Below are positions 36,610-46,179 of a DNA stretch of 64,000 nt, in pieces. The DNA comes from an uncultured Bacilli bacterium (lineage in GTDB: Bacteria; Bacillota_I; Bacilli_A; RFN20; CAG-631), in NCBI GenBank assembly GCA_934201705.1, contig CAKPXF010000004.1, forward strand, positions 66,683 to 130,682, read 5' to 3'. Under the pieces are notes generated by a model, which saw nothing but the letters and a program-made list of their open reading frames with translations, had not been told where the DNA came from and did no database searches. Position 1 is the first letter of the stretch. Each line of letters starts with the position of its first letter. The translations under genes were made by a program, and so were the position numbers.

Positions 36610-37476
36610 ATGGAATATACAATTAAAAATGATTACTTAATAGCTACAATTAGTGATAATGGAGCTGAGCTTATAAAGCTTATTGATAAGGATAATATTA
36701 ATAGACTTCATGATGCTAGCGAAAAAACATGGAATAAAGTATCACCTGTTTTATTTCCACAAATTTCAAAAACAAAGGATGGTATTTATGAAGTAGACAA
36801 TAAGATTTATAATATGCCTAAGCATGGATTCTTTAAGGATATGATAATTAATCCAATAGAGGTTCTTAATGATTCAATTACCTTTAAAATAACTGATAAT
36901 GAGCAAACATATAAGATTTATCCTTATAATTTTGAATTTGAACTTAAATATGAATTAATTAATAATTCTTTAAAGGTTAGCTTTAAAACAAAAAATCTAT
37001 CAAATAAAATAATGTATTATATGGTTGGAGGGCATCCAGCCTTAAGGGTTCCTTTATTTAATAATGAAAAATATGAACAATATTATTTAAAGTTTGAAAA
37101 AAAAGAAACTGCTGAAGCCATGCAGGTAGTAGATGGCTATTTAGCCAATGTTTATAAGCCATGCTTAAATAATGAAGATATTATTAATTTAAAGCATGAT
37201 TTATTTAAAATAGATGCTATCGTTTTAAAAAATCTAAAATCAAGCTATGTTGATTTATGTAGCAGCGTAAATGATAGAATAACTCGTTTTCATTTTAAGG
37301 ATTTTAGTATTCTTGCCATTTGGTCTAAAAATATAAAAGAAGCTGATTTTGTATGCTTAGAGCCTTGGAATGGTATTCAAAAAGAATTTGTTTTAAAACA
37401 TGATAAAATGGGTGTATTATCATTAAATCCAAATGAAACTCAAGAGTTTTCTTATACAATTGAAATTATAAAATAA
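36610..37476 (+). CDS. Aldose 1-epimerase family protein (LacX/GalM-like)
   Basis: 288 residues from ATG 36610. Family pattern: TISDNGAELIKLID near the N terminus, PVLFPQISKTKDG and MPKHGFF (near 65, with the conserved His), MVGGHPALRVP (near 140, second conserved His) and CLEPWNGIQ near the C terminus. It interconverts alpha and beta sugar anomers; with an alpha-galactosidase in the same operon, galactose is the obvious substrate. Last gene before a strong terminator. Confidence 0.88.
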   Translation: MEYTIKNDYLIATISDNGAELIKLIDKDNINRLHDASEKTWNKVSPVLFPQISKTKDGIYEVDNKIYNMPKHGFFKDMIINPIEVLNDSITFKITDNEQTYKIYPYNFEFELKYELINNSLKVSFKTKNLSNKIMYYMVGGHPALRVPLFNNEKYEQYYLKFEKKETAEAMQVVDGYLANVYKPCLNNEDIINLKHDLFKIDAIVLKNLKSSYVDLCSSVNDRITRFHFKDFSILAIWSKNIKEADFVCLEPWNGIQKEFVLKHDKMGVLSLNPNETQEFSYTIEIIK

Positions 37477-37477
37477 T

Positions 37478-37530
37478 AAAAAGTGTAACAATATCTAGAA
37501 AATATAAAACTAGTTATAGTTACACTTTTT
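37478..37530. terminator. Bidirectional terminator of the sugar operon and the convergent ATPase gene
   Basis: AAAAAGTGTAAC (37478-37489) pairs perfectly with GTTACACTTTTT (37519-37530). A-run and T-run flank both sides, so it works in either direction, between stops at 37476 (+) and 37533 (-). Confidence 0.85.
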
Positions 37531-37532
37531 AA

Positions 37533-38864
37533 CTAAATTCTTTCAATAATTTTTGAATCCATTAGGAAATTATAAAGGCCAATTATTATAATTCCTTTAT
37601 CGTCATAAAGAGGCTTTTTATATCCTTTAACAATTATAATTTTTTTAAAATTATCATTAGCATTAATTAATGATTTTTTTTCTTGCTCAATTTTATCATG
37701 TAGTGTCATTTCTAAGGATGATTGAATGTAATATTTACAATTTCCATTATTGACTACAAAATCTATTTCATAGTCAACTCTTTTATTTTTATTTTCATCT
37801 TTTCTCCATGTTGTTACAATGCCAACATCAACTAAATAGCCGTTTCTAAGTAATTCTACATAAATGATATTTTCCATTAAATGATATTCTTCAATTTGCC
37901 TAAAGTTAAGTCTTGCGTTTCTAAGACCTGTGTCTAAAAAATAAAACTTACTTAATGTATTAATATATTTTCTTCCTTTAACATCATATCTTTTAGCTTC
38001 CTTTATCAAAAAAGAATTTTCAAGATGCTTCAAGTAATTAGTAATTGTATTATCAGTGATACTACAAACTCCATTAGACTTAAATGTTTTTTCTATTTTG
38101 CTAGGATTTAGTGGTGAACCAATACAAGATGCGACAATATCAGTTACTTTATCGATGTTTGTATCATCTTTTAGGCCGTATCTATCTTTTATATCCTTAA
38201 AATATGTACCATCAAACAAATCCTTTAAATACTTTTGACGTGATTTTTCATCTTCATCTAAAACTGCAAGAGGCATACCTCCATAAGTTACATAATCATC
38301 CCATACTTCATCATATTCTTTTTCTTTAAATGCCTCTTTTATTTCTTTAAATGATAATGGATAGACCTCAATATTGTAGTTCCTGTTTCTAAACTCTGTA
38401 GGAAGATCACTTGATAATAAACGGGAATTACTACCAGTAACGTAGCAATCAACCATAGGGCTGTTTAATAATTCATTTAATACATCATGATAAGTTATCC
38501 ATTGCTTTCCATCTTTAACGCCTTCTAACAGCTTTCCATTTTTATCTAAAAGTGCAGGGTTAATTACATCAACACATTCTTGGATTTCATCTAAAATAAC
38601 ATAACACTTTTCATTTACAATTAATTTTTCTTTTATGTATGTTGATAATTCAATAGGATTTCTAAGCTTAGCAAATTGCAATTCATCTAGCTTAATATAT
38701 ATAATATTTTTATCTTTAATACCAATACTTTTTAAGTAATCAACAAATATAGTAGATAGCAAATAAGATTTACCACATCTTCTAACACCAATTATTACCT
38801 TGATTAATGGTGACTTCATACCATTTTTAAGTTTTTCTAATAGTTCTGCTCTTTCAATTTTCAT
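37533..38864 (-). CDS. AAA+ ATPase with DUF4143 domain
   Basis: 443 residues. Walker A GVRRCGKS (26-33), Walker B CYVILDEIQECVD, an arginine finger-like region YVTGSNSRLL, then a C-terminal DUF4143 module (RKYINTLSKFYFLDTGLRNARL, and DYEIDFVVNNG resembling a degenerate nuclease core). Such genes are frequent, patchily distributed and often duplicated in anaerobes; their role is unclear. A palindromic repeat lies 24 bases upstream of its start and recurs 250 bases away. Confidence 0.88.
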   Translation of the reverse strand: MKIERAELLEKLKNGMKSPLIKVIIGVRRCGKSYLLSTIFVDYLKSIGIKDKNIIYIKLDELQFAKLRNPIELSTYIKEKLIVNEKCYVILDEIQECVDVINPALLDKNGKLLEGVKDGKQWITYHDVLNELLNSPMVDCYVTGSNSRLLSSDLPTEFRNRNYNIEVYPLSFKEIKEAFKEKEYDEVWDDYVTYGGMPLAVLDEDEKSRQKYLKDLFDGTYFKDIKDRYGLKDDTNIDKVTDIVASCIGSPLNPSKIEKTFKSNGVCSITDNTITNYLKHLENSFLIKEAKRYDVKGRKYINTLSKFYFLDTGLRNARLNFRQIEEYHLMENIIYVELLRNGYLVDVGIVTTWRKDENKNKRVDYEIDFVVNNGNCKYYIQSSLEMTLHDKIEQEKKSLINANDNFKKIIIVKGYKKPLYDDKGIIIIGLYNFLMDSKIIERI

Positions 38865-38871
38865 GTATCCA

Positions 38872-38914
38872 CCTCATTAAAAATTTATGTGGTAATCCAC
38901 AAATATCTTTAATG
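38872..38914. repeat. Palindrome-bearing repeat, copy 1
   Basis: The core TGTGGTAATCCACA (38888-38901) is a 5-bp inverted repeat around TAAT, preceded by ACTAAAAATTT-like sequence and followed by AATATCTTTA. It lies in the leader of the DUF4143 ATPase gene. Confidence 0.7.
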
Positions 38915-39122
38915 ATATTATATGGGTTATTTATATTTAAGTCAATATTTATAATATTAAAACAAATTTTAATTATAAAAAATAGTATGAAATTTATCAT
39001 GAAGATATATTATTTTTACTAATTTGTGCAAATTAAGAGTGCAAAAAATCTCCTGTTTGTACAAATTAAGATTATTCTATGCTTTTTAAGCTAAATATAT
39101 TCATAAGGAAATTTTAAAAAAA

Positions 39123-39165
39123 ACTCACTAAAAATTTTTGTGGTAATCCACAATTTTCTTTAGTT
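39123..39165. repeat. Palindrome-bearing repeat, copy 2
   Basis: Same core TGTGGTAATCCACA (39139-39152) in the same orientation, with similar flanks on both sides (ACTCACTAAAAATTT before, ATTTTCTTTAG after). Copy spacing is 251 bases. It could be a duplicated operator or the relic of the leader of a second, lost ATPase gene. Confidence 0.7.
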
Positions 39166-39301
39166 AGTGCTTAAAATCATACATATACATTTATTATATA
39201 AAACATGTAAGAATAAAAAATAAATAAGTTTATATTTTTTTTCCAATCCAATAATAAATAATAGAAAAAAAGAATAAAATATAAAGAGGATTGGTGATCT
39301 A

Positions 39302-41389
39302 ATGTTAAATAAATTCCATGACAAAGCTCAAAAGGTAATAGCATTAACTGAAAGTATTGCTTTTGATTTAGGGCAAAGTAGTGTTGGAAGTGAGCATTTA
39401 TTATTGTCTTTTTTAAAGACAAAGGATTGTAAATTAAAGGCTTTACTTGAAAAAGAAAATATAAATTTTGATAGTATAAAAGAAGAAGTAATTAAACTAT
39501 TTGGAGAAAAAACAAGTAAACCATTTTATATGGAATATACCTTATCATTTAAAAAGATTTTAGAAAATGCTATTTTAATAGCAAAAAAAAGGAATGAGGA
39601 AAAGGTATCTATTGATGTTTTATCCATTGCCTTACTTGAGCTAAATGATTGTGTGGCTTATGAAATTCTTAGTAAAAAGACAAATAAAATCAATCAAATT
39701 TGTCAAGAAATTAAAAAGCAATTAAAAAGGACTAGTGATTTAGATAATATTTTTGATTTAACTAATTTGAATCAAAAGGCTTTAAAAAATCCACCTATTT
39801 TAATGCATAGAGAAAATGAAATCAAGCAATTAATAGAAGTCTTATTAAGAAAGCAAAAGCAAAATGCTATTATTTTAGGAGAACCTGGAGTTGGAAAAAC
39901 AGCTTTAGTTGAATATTTAGCAAGCCTTATAAATAAAGGTGAGGTATGTGAGCAATTAAAGGATAAAAACATTTATGAATTAGATATTGCCTCAATAATT
40001 GCTGGAACGAAATATCGTGGAGAATTTGAAGAAAAGCTAAAAAAGATTTTAAAGAAGGTAAAGGAAGATAAAAATGCTATTCTTTTTATTGATGAGATTC
40101 ATAATATTATTGGAGCTGGTGGAGCAGAAGGAGCAATTGATGCTTCAAACATTATAAAGCCTTATTTATCAAGAGGTGAAATATGCTGCATTGGTGCTAC
40201 GACGTTTGATGAATATACTAAATTATTTGAAAAAGAAAAAGCCTTAGAAAGAAGATTTCAGGTAATTAAAATAAATGAACCAACCCTTTTACAAACATAT
40301 GATATTTTAAAGGCTATTAAAGGTAGCTTTATTAAATTCCATAAAATAAAAATTAGTGATGAAATACTAGAGACATTAACTTATTTATGTAAGCATTATG
40401 TTTTTGATAGGAATTTTCCTGATAAAGCTATTGATATATTAGATATTGCTTGTGTTAAAGCTAAAAACTCCTTAAAAAGTGAGCTTGATAAGGAAACAAT
40501 TATTGAAGTTATAGAAACTAACTATAATGTTAAAATACAGCTAAATAATAAGGTAGTAGCCTTAAAGGATAAGCTAAATAGTATCTTATTTGGTCAAGAA
40601 AAAGCAATTGCTGAAATATGTGATCAGCTAAGTTATATTGAGCTTGGAATTAATGATGATAATAAACCACTTGGGGTATTTTTATTTGTAGGTCCAACAG
40701 GAGTTGGAAAAACAGAAATGGCTAAGCAAATATCAAACTGCTTTTTTGGTAGTAAATATAAATATATTAAGCTTGATATGTCAGAGTATAATGATTCAGC
40801 TTGTGTTAGTAAGCTAATTGGAGCACCTCCAGGATATGTAGGCTTTGAAAGGCCATCATTATTAGTCGAGCATATGAAAAATAATCCACATAGTGTAGTT
40901 GTTTTAGATGAGGTTGAAAAAGCTAATAGAGATATAATGGATGTTTTCTTAAATGTTTTTGATGAAGGCTATTTTATGGATGCTAGTAAAAGAAAAATTG
41001 ACTTTACTAATTCAATTATTATAATGACTAGTAATCTTGGCTTTTCAGAGGAATTATTCCATAAGGATAAAATAGGATACGTCAATGAAAATAATCATCT
41101 CGATGATATTAATAGCGTTATTAAAAAGCACTTTAGACCAGAGTTTTTAAATAGAATTGATGATATTGTTTATTTTAATTCATTATCAGTAGATACATGT
41201 AAAAAGCTAATAGATAGCTATATACTACAATATCAAAAAAAGATAAGCATTCCTTTAGATTATGAAGCTATAACTAATAATGTTATCAATAACAATGAAA
41301 TAAAAAGATATGGCGCTAGAGGAATTAAACGTGAGGTTAAAAAGCAAATAGTTAATCAAATAAGTAAACAAATAGTTTATAAAGCATAA
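39302..41389 (+). CDS. ClpC-like Clp ATPase lacking the middle (UVR) domain
   Basis: 695 residues, ATG behind GGTGAT. N-terminal Clp-N repeats (FHDKAQKVIALTES at 5-18, SEHLLLSFLK at 30-39), first AAA module with Walker A GEPGVGKT (193-200) and Walker B LFIDEIHNI, second AAA module with Walker A GPTGVGKT (464-471) and GAPPGYVG pore loop. ClpC is normally about 810 residues; here the coiled-coil middle domain with its UVR motif is absent between LPDKAIDILD-like and GQEKAI segments, so McsB/MecA-type adaptor control is unlikely. It should unfold proteins for ClpP; clpP is not in the window. Confidence 0.85.
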   Translation: MLNKFHDKAQKVIALTESIAFDLGQSSVGSEHLLLSFLKTKDCKLKALLEKENINFDSIKEEVIKLFGEKTSKPFYMEYTLSFKKILENAILIAKKRNEEKVSIDVLSIALLELNDCVAYEILSKKTNKINQICQEIKKQLKRTSDLDNIFDLTNLNQKALKNPPILMHRENEIKQLIEVLLRKQKQNAIILGEPGVGKTALVEYLASLINKGEVCEQLKDKNIYELDIASIIAGTKYRGEFEEKLKKILKKVKEDKNAILFIDEIHNIIGAGGAEGAIDASNIIKPYLSRGEICCIGATTFDEYTKLFEKEKALERRFQVIKINEPTLLQTYDILKAIKGSFIKFHKIKISDEILETLTYLCKHYVFDRNFPDKAIDILDIACVKAKNSLKSELDKETIIEVIETNYNVKIQLNNKVVALKDKLNSILFGQEKAIAEICDQLSYIELGINDDNKPLGVFLFVGPTGVGKTEMAKQISNCFFGSKYKYIKLDMSEYNDSACVSKLIGAPPGYVGFERPSLLVEHMKNNPHSVVVLDEVEKANRDIMDVFLNVFDEGYFMDASKRKIDFTNSIIIMTSNLGFSEELFHKDKIGYVNENNHLDDINSVIKKHFRPEFLNRIDDIVYFNSLSVDTCKKLIDSYILQYQKKISIPLDYEAITNNVINNNEIKRYGARGIKREVKKQIVNQISKQIVYKA

Positions 41390-41420
41390 TTATGCCAATA
41401 CTAAAATTGGGTGATTATAT

Positions 41421-41843
41421 ATGCATAAAAAAATATCAATAATAGTTGGACTTGGAAGTATTTTAATGGGATTTATACCATTAAATATTAATAGTAAAAA
41501 GGATATTACTTATACGATATATACCTCAAGTATAGTTAAAGCAAATAGAATAAAAGGAGAATTAATAGCATTCTATAAGCAATACTGTTATTCTCCTTTA
41601 TTAGTTGAAATAGATAATAAAATAAAAAATAATATTAATAAGATTGATTACAATGCTAGCTACACTGATCATCAAATAATTATTAACGATGATTCAAGAA
41701 AAATAAAAATGACAGGCTATTTATATGAATTAAGCCCGTCATCTATTAATTTTAAATATTACTTTACTTCTGCTCCGTTTTCCATTCCAGAAGCAACTTC
41801 AATTAATGTTGCTACACTTTCGGTATTAGACCAGATTTCGTAG
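41421..41843 (+). CDS. Small exported or membrane-anchored protein of unknown function, overlapping the convergent gene
   Basis: 140 residues, ATG behind GGGTGAT. A hydrophobic N-terminal helix (about 5-22) then a mixed soluble region ending in MTGYLYELSPSSINFKYYF. The last 28 or so codons (from 41759) are antisense to the end of the LolA-like gene, so the original stop may have been lost and the tail may be accidental. No family recognised. Confidence 0.55.
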   Translation: MHKKISIIVGLGSILMGFIPLNINSKKDITYTIYTSSIVKANRIKGELIAFYKQYCYSPLLVEIDNKIKNNINKIDYNASYTDHQIIINDDSRKIKMTGYLYELSPSSINFKYYFTSAPFSIPEATSINVATLSVLDQIS

Positions 41844-42820
41844 TTAATTCCATTCATAGTGAAGTGTAATTTATTAATATTACCATTTTTAGTAACATAA
41901 CCACATATTCCATAAATATCTACGATTTCACCATTGATTTCACTAACTACTACTTCTTTATTAGCCTTACTTAATGATTCAAGAATTGTAAAGCTTTGTT
42001 TTCCTGAGTACGTTAGCATTGTTTGGTTTACATTATCAACAACAATGTTACTTACTTCTTTAATTATAGAATCAACATCAGCATTTGTTGGGTAGCATGG
42101 TAGCTCATAAACTGTTGAAGATGAAGGCGCTGTTAAGTTCTTTTTAGCTTCTTCCATGTTGCTATCAACATTAAAGTAGTTAGTTGCAAAGCTTGGATTG
42201 AATTCAACCTTATTAAAGCTTATTTTAACAGCAGGATCATTATTTGTATCATAAATATGAACCCATTCTGGTTTATATTCCTTAGTTAGCTTCATTTCTT
42301 GCCTTGACCATGAAGGCATGTTTTTAAAGTCAGGAGTTGAAACAATTAAGTATCCTTCATCAATTTTTGAAATGTCACAATTTTGTTGCATTGTTTCAAT
42401 CATTGATTGATATAAATATGGCTTATGACCATTAAGTGGCCAATCGCCTTTAAATCTATATACTTGATTTAATGCCGGAGTTAATACAAATACACCATCA
42501 CTATTTTTAATAATCATTTGCTCTTGTAAAGCTGCTTTGTCATACATAGAAACCTTATATAAGTCAGTATCTGTTCCTTTTTGATAAGAAATTTTAATGT
42601 CATACTTTCGACTATCTTCGCCTTTAAAGAATTCCATGTTAGCTTCCATATAGTAACTAGTTAAGTTATCTAAGGTTTCCTTAGCAGTCTTTTCAACATT
42701 ATAAGATTTATTTAAAAATAGCTTATAAGCTCCAAATGCTAATAGTCCAACAACAATTAAAATAACAACAATTCGTTTAATCCATTTTCCAGTTTTTCCT
42801 TCCATAAATTTATTTTTCAT
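41759..42820 (-). CDS. Membrane-anchored LolA-like lipoprotein-carrier-fold protein
   Basis: 353 residues, ATG behind AAAGGTGAA. Cytoplasmic basic start, one membrane helix (about 16-36), then an extracytoplasmic domain. The pattern of short beta strands (YMEANMEFFKG, YKVSMYDKAALQEQMIIKNSDGVFVLTPALNQVYRFKG) resembles LolA/GerS-like proteins of Gram-positives. No lipobox cysteine. Function in envelope or lipid handling is inferred only from fold resemblance. Confidence 0.6.
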   Translation of the reverse strand: MKNKFMEGKTGKWIKRIVVILIVVGLLAFGAYKLFLNKSYNVEKTAKETLDNLTSYYMEANMEFFKGEDSRKYDIKISYQKGTDTDLYKVSMYDKAALQEQMIIKNSDGVFVLTPALNQVYRFKGDWPLNGHKPYLYQSMIETMQQNCDISKIDEGYLIVSTPDFKNMPSWSRQEMKLTKEYKPEWVHIYDTNNDPAVKISFNKVEFNPSFATNYFNVDSNMEEAKKNLTAPSSSTVYELPCYPTNADVDSIIKEVSNIVVDNVNQTMLTYSGKQSFTILESLSKANKEVVVSEINGEIVDIYGICGYVTKNGNINKLHFTMNGINYEIWSNTESVATLIEVASGMENGAEVK

Positions 42821-42930
42821 ATATTCACCTTTTCTCTTTCAAGATAATTTATGAATAAAAATAATTAGATATGACAAAATAGAATAAAAATATTTATATT
42901 GGTTAAAATAATTATCAAGGAGGCAAAAAA

Positions 42931-43155
42931 ATGAATGTAATACAAAAAATTGCTTTAACATTTACAATAATTGGTGCAATTAACTGGGGGCTAGTTGGAA
43001 TATTTAATTTTAATTTAGTAGATTATATATTTGGAGTTAATTCAATTATGTCGAGAATTATATATACAGTTGTTGCTATTGCTGGATTAATAAATATAGT
43101 AATTTATTTTATTGACTTAGATACGCCAAAAGTAATAAAAGAAAAAGTAGATTAG
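42931..43155 (+). CDS. DUF378 small membrane protein (YuzA-like)
   Basis: 74 residues, ATG behind AAGGAGG. Two membrane helices and the family hallmark GAINWGLVGIFNFNLVDYIFG (start at about residue 16). Function unknown. Single-gene unit closed by the hairpin at 43188-43218. Confidence 0.9.
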   Translation: MNVIQKIALTFTIIGAINWGLVGIFNFNLVDYIFGVNSIMSRIIYTVVAIAGLINIVIYFIDLDTPKVIKEKVD

Positions 43156-43187
43156 GATTTTTATAAATTGATAATAATTAACTAGTG

Positions 43188-43218
43188 CCTCTTGTAAGAA
43201 TATGCAAGAGGTTTTTTT
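43188..43218 (+). terminator. Strong terminator after the DUF378 gene
   Basis: CCTCTTG (43188-43194) pairs with CAAGAGG (43205-43211), 10-base loop, followed by seven T. Confidence 0.92.
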
Positions 43219-43424
43219 GGTTGTAAAAAAGATTTCTAATCGGAAATAATAAAAGTAAATAAATTTTTCCGGATTGATGATAAAATGTTTTCAAAAGAAA
43301 AATATTTAAATAGAATGCTTCAAAGAAGAAATAATCATAAACCTACTTCCTTTTATTTTTCATACATTTTATTCCTTAAAAGTTTAGAATGTTGTAAAAT
43401 ATATATGAAAGGTATAGCTAGTGT

Positions 43425-43850
43425 ATGAATGAACAAGAAATATTAAAAAAACTAAATGAAAAGGAAAACTTTCAATTAACCTTTAAGGTTATTCAAATAA
43501 CTGATGATTTGCTATTAAACGAAGTAGCAAAGCTATTTGATAATGTTGAAATTATTACATCAATTGATAAATCATATGATAAATTATTAAAAGCATATTT
43601 AAGAAAAGATAAATATCTTTTAATAAATGAAAATATTTCTTTTTTATTACCAATTATAATTGTTTTAACCAATGATTATTTATCCTTAATAAAGCCAATG
43701 ACACCAATATATTGTAAAATTAATGATAATAAGAAATTTCAAAATGTTAAAACAAGATGTAACCAAATGCAGCTAAATCAACCAATAAGATTAAAAAATA
43801 ATGAAGAAATAATTTCTTTGATTAAAGAGGTAGTTTATGAAAATAATTGA
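43425..43850 (+). CDS. Hypothetical protein at the head of the addB-addA operon
   Basis: 141 residues. The ATG at 43425 has an AAAGG 11 bases upstream. No domain recognised; soluble, Lys/Asn/Ile-rich, with one hydrophobic stretch (ISFLLPIIIVLTNDYLSLI, about 69-87). Its end overlaps the addB start by 14 bases, so it is co-transcribed with the recombination genes. It does not carry the P-loop missing from the short AddB, so it is not simply its split-off N terminus. Confidence 0.6.
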   Translation: MNEQEILKKLNEKENFQLTFKVIQITDDLLLNEVAKLFDNVEIITSIDKSYDKLLKAYLRKDKYLLINENISFLLPIIIVLTNDYLSLIKPMTPIYCKINDNKKFQNVKTRCNQMQLNQPIRLKNNEEIISLIKEVVYENN

Positions 43851-46179
43851 CTATTTATGTAATGATTTAATAATTGTTTCTCCAAATAATATAAAGGATG
43901 AAATAGTAAAAGAAATATCTTTAGTTGATAAAATGTATTCATATAAAATAATCACAGAAAATGAGCTTAAGGTATCACTTCTTTTTGATTATGATTATAA
44001 AGCTATAGTATATTTGAAAAACAAGCTAAATATTAGTGTAGCTAATGCTATTGAATATATAAATGCTATGTATTATGTTGATGATAAAGCATATAAAAGT
44101 GATAAATTAAACGAGTTAGTAAGTTTAAAAAAGGAATTATTAGAAAATGATTTATTAATCATTGATAATCATTTTAAAAATATTTTAAGAAATAAAAAGA
44201 TAATTGTTTATGGCTTTGATGTTATAAATAAAGAATTAAAAAGATTACTAAGCTTATTAAATAATGATTATCAAATAATCAAAGAGGATTATAATGCTTC
44301 AAATAATGTGTGTATATATAAATATGAAACATTAGAGGATGAAGTTGATAATACATGCTATAAAATATCTTCAATGCTTAATAATATTGATATAAATAAA
44401 ATCAAAATAGCTAATGTGGATAATGATTATTTATTTACCTTTAAAAGATTTGCTAAAATGTATAATTTGGCAATTGATTTTAAAGAAAAAACTGCTCTTT
44501 ATTCTTTAAAATGCATAAAGGATTTTGTTAATAGCTTAGCTATTAATAAAAATATTGAAGAATCATTAAAAGCATTAAGTAATGAAAAGGATATTTATAA
44601 AGCACTTATAGGTGCTTTAAATTCCTTAGTTGATGTTGATATTATAAATAACATTGATTTACTTATTTATATTTTAAAGAATACTTATTTAGCTAATAAA
44701 AAATATGAAAATGTTATTGAAATAGTAAATCTTGATAATATCCATTTAAATGCTGATGAATATCTTTTTGTCTTATCTATAAATCAAGGAGTTTATCCTA
44801 AAACATTTAAGAATGAAGACTTCTTAACTGATAATGAAAAGGAAGAACTAAATATTTCAACTAGTGATGATAAAAACATTTTATCAAAAAAGAAATTTGA
44901 AATATTATTAAAGAAAAGTAGTAATATTATTCTTTCCTATAAAATAAAATCACCATTTAAGGAATATGTTAAATCCTTTGTTATTGATGAATTAAATATT
45001 AAGGATAATATTTATAATAAGGATTACCATATTACTTATTCATCTCTTGTTGATAAGCTATTTTTAGCCGATGTATATGATAAAACCTATAAAGAAGAAA
45101 ATGAAGAAAATATATTAGCATTATATAGTAATTATCAAATAGATTATAAAAGCTATTCAAATAAATTTAAGCCTTTTTCTTCAAGTAAAATAAAAGACTT
45201 TATTATTAAAAATCAAATTAAGCTTTCTTATTCATCAATTAGTAATTACTTTTTATGTAATTTTAAGTATTATTTAGAAAATTTGTTGAAAATAAAAGTA
45301 AATGATAAAACTATTGCTACCGATATTGGTAGTATTTATCATTCATTGCTTGAAAAATCATATAAAAATGATTTTAATTATGACAACGAATTTAATAATC
45401 AAATAAAGGATATTAGTGATAATAAAACCTTATTTTATTTAAATAAATATAAGGATCTAATGAATGATGTTGTTGATTTAATTCATAAAAATGGTGAAAA
45501 TAGTGAATTAAAAAAAGCATTAACAGAAAAAGAAATAATAGTAAAATATGAAGAGCCAATTCCTATTATTTTTAAGGGCTATTTAGATAAAATTTTATAT
45601 GAAATAAAAGATGATAAAACATATGTTGCTATTATTGATTATAAAACTGGCGATGTTGAAGTAGATGTTAATAAAATAAAGTTTGGCTTATCAATGCAGC
45701 TACCAATCTATCTTTATTTATTAAAGCATGCAGCATCCTTTAAGAATGTTGTAGTTTGTGGATTTTACATTCAAAAAATAATGCCAAAGCAATTAAGCTA
45801 TGGTGATGACTATTTAAAATATTTAAGTGATAGTATAGCCTTACAAGGCTATAGTAATTCATCATTTGAAATACTATCACATTTTGATCCAGCCTTTAGT
45901 AATTCAACAATGATTAAAGGCATGAAGCTAACAGCAAAGCAAGAATTTAATAGATTTAGTAAGGTTTTATCAACAAAGCAAATGGATGAAATAACCATTC
46001 AGGTTGAAGAATTAATTAAAAATGCTTTAATTAATATTACTAATTGTAATTTTACTATAAATCCAAAAATATTAAATAATAATAATGAAAGCTGCAAGTT
46101 TTGTGATTTTAAGGATTGCTGCTTTGTATCGTTTAAGGATTATGTATATTTACATGAAGAAAAGCAAGGTGATAAATAA
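43837..46179 (+). CDS. addB: AddB-like subunit of the AddAB helicase-nuclease (short form)
   Basis: 780 residues. The C-terminal third is a PD-(D/E)XK nuclease of the AddB/RecB type: SSISNYFLCNFKYYLENLLKIK, DIGSIYHSLLEKSY, GYLDKILYE and VAIIDYKTGD (catalytic D and K). The iron-sulfur cysteines are present: one in NYFLCNFKYY and three in CKFCDFKDCC near the end. The N-terminal half retains only weak AddB helicase likeness and lacks the Walker A motif; typical AddB proteins are about 1150 residues. With AddA it processes double-strand breaks to a Chi-type signal. Its stop overlaps the AddA start by one base. Confidence 0.82.
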   Translation: MKIIDYLCNDLIIVSPNNIKDEIVKEISLVDKMYSYKIITENELKVSLLFDYDYKAIVYLKNKLNISVANAIEYINAMYYVDDKAYKSDKLNELVSLKKELLENDLLIIDNHFKNILRNKKIIVYGFDVINKELKRLLSLLNNDYQIIKEDYNASNNVCIYKYETLEDEVDNTCYKISSMLNNIDINKIKIANVDNDYLFTFKRFAKMYNLAIDFKEKTALYSLKCIKDFVNSLAINKNIEESLKALSNEKDIYKALIGALNSLVDVDIINNIDLLIYILKNTYLANKKYENVIEIVNLDNIHLNADEYLFVLSINQGVYPKTFKNEDFLTDNEKEELNISTSDDKNILSKKKFEILLKKSSNIILSYKIKSPFKEYVKSFVIDELNIKDNIYNKDYHITYSSLVDKLFLADVYDKTYKEENEENILALYSNYQIDYKSYSNKFKPFSSSKIKDFIIKNQIKLSYSSISNYFLCNFKYYLENLLKIKVNDKTIATDIGSIYHSLLEKSYKNDFNYDNEFNNQIKDISDNKTLFYLNKYKDLMNDVVDLIHKNGENSELKKALTEKEIIVKYEEPIPIIFKGYLDKILYEIKDDKTYVAIIDYKTGDVEVDVNKIKFGLSMQLPIYLYLLKHAASFKNVVVCGFYIQKIMPKQLSYGDDYLKYLSDSIALQGYSNSSFEILSHFDPAFSNSTMIKGMKLTAKQEFNRFSKVLSTKQMDEITIQVEELIKNALINITNCNFTINPKILNNNNESCKFCDFKDCCFVSFKDYVYLHEEKQGDK

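Larger units (their letters stand above)
38865..39301. other. Intergenic region with duplicated palindrome-containing element
   Basis: 437 bases without a convincing gene between the divergent DUF4143 ATPase and ClpC-like genes. It holds two copies of an approximately 43-bp element (38872-38914 and 39123-39165) and a 16-bp direct repeat, TTTGTGCAAATTAAGA (39023-39038) and TTTGTACAAATTAAGA (39056-39071), with 33-base period. No CtsR or CIRCE heat-shock operator was seen before the ClpC-like gene. Confidence 0.6.

Noticed and set aside
43285..43428. 47-codon ORF (MFSKEKYLNRMLQRRN...) before the addAB operon
   Set aside because: No proper ribosome site, not recognisable, and overlaps the next start; could be a leader peptide but unsupported.
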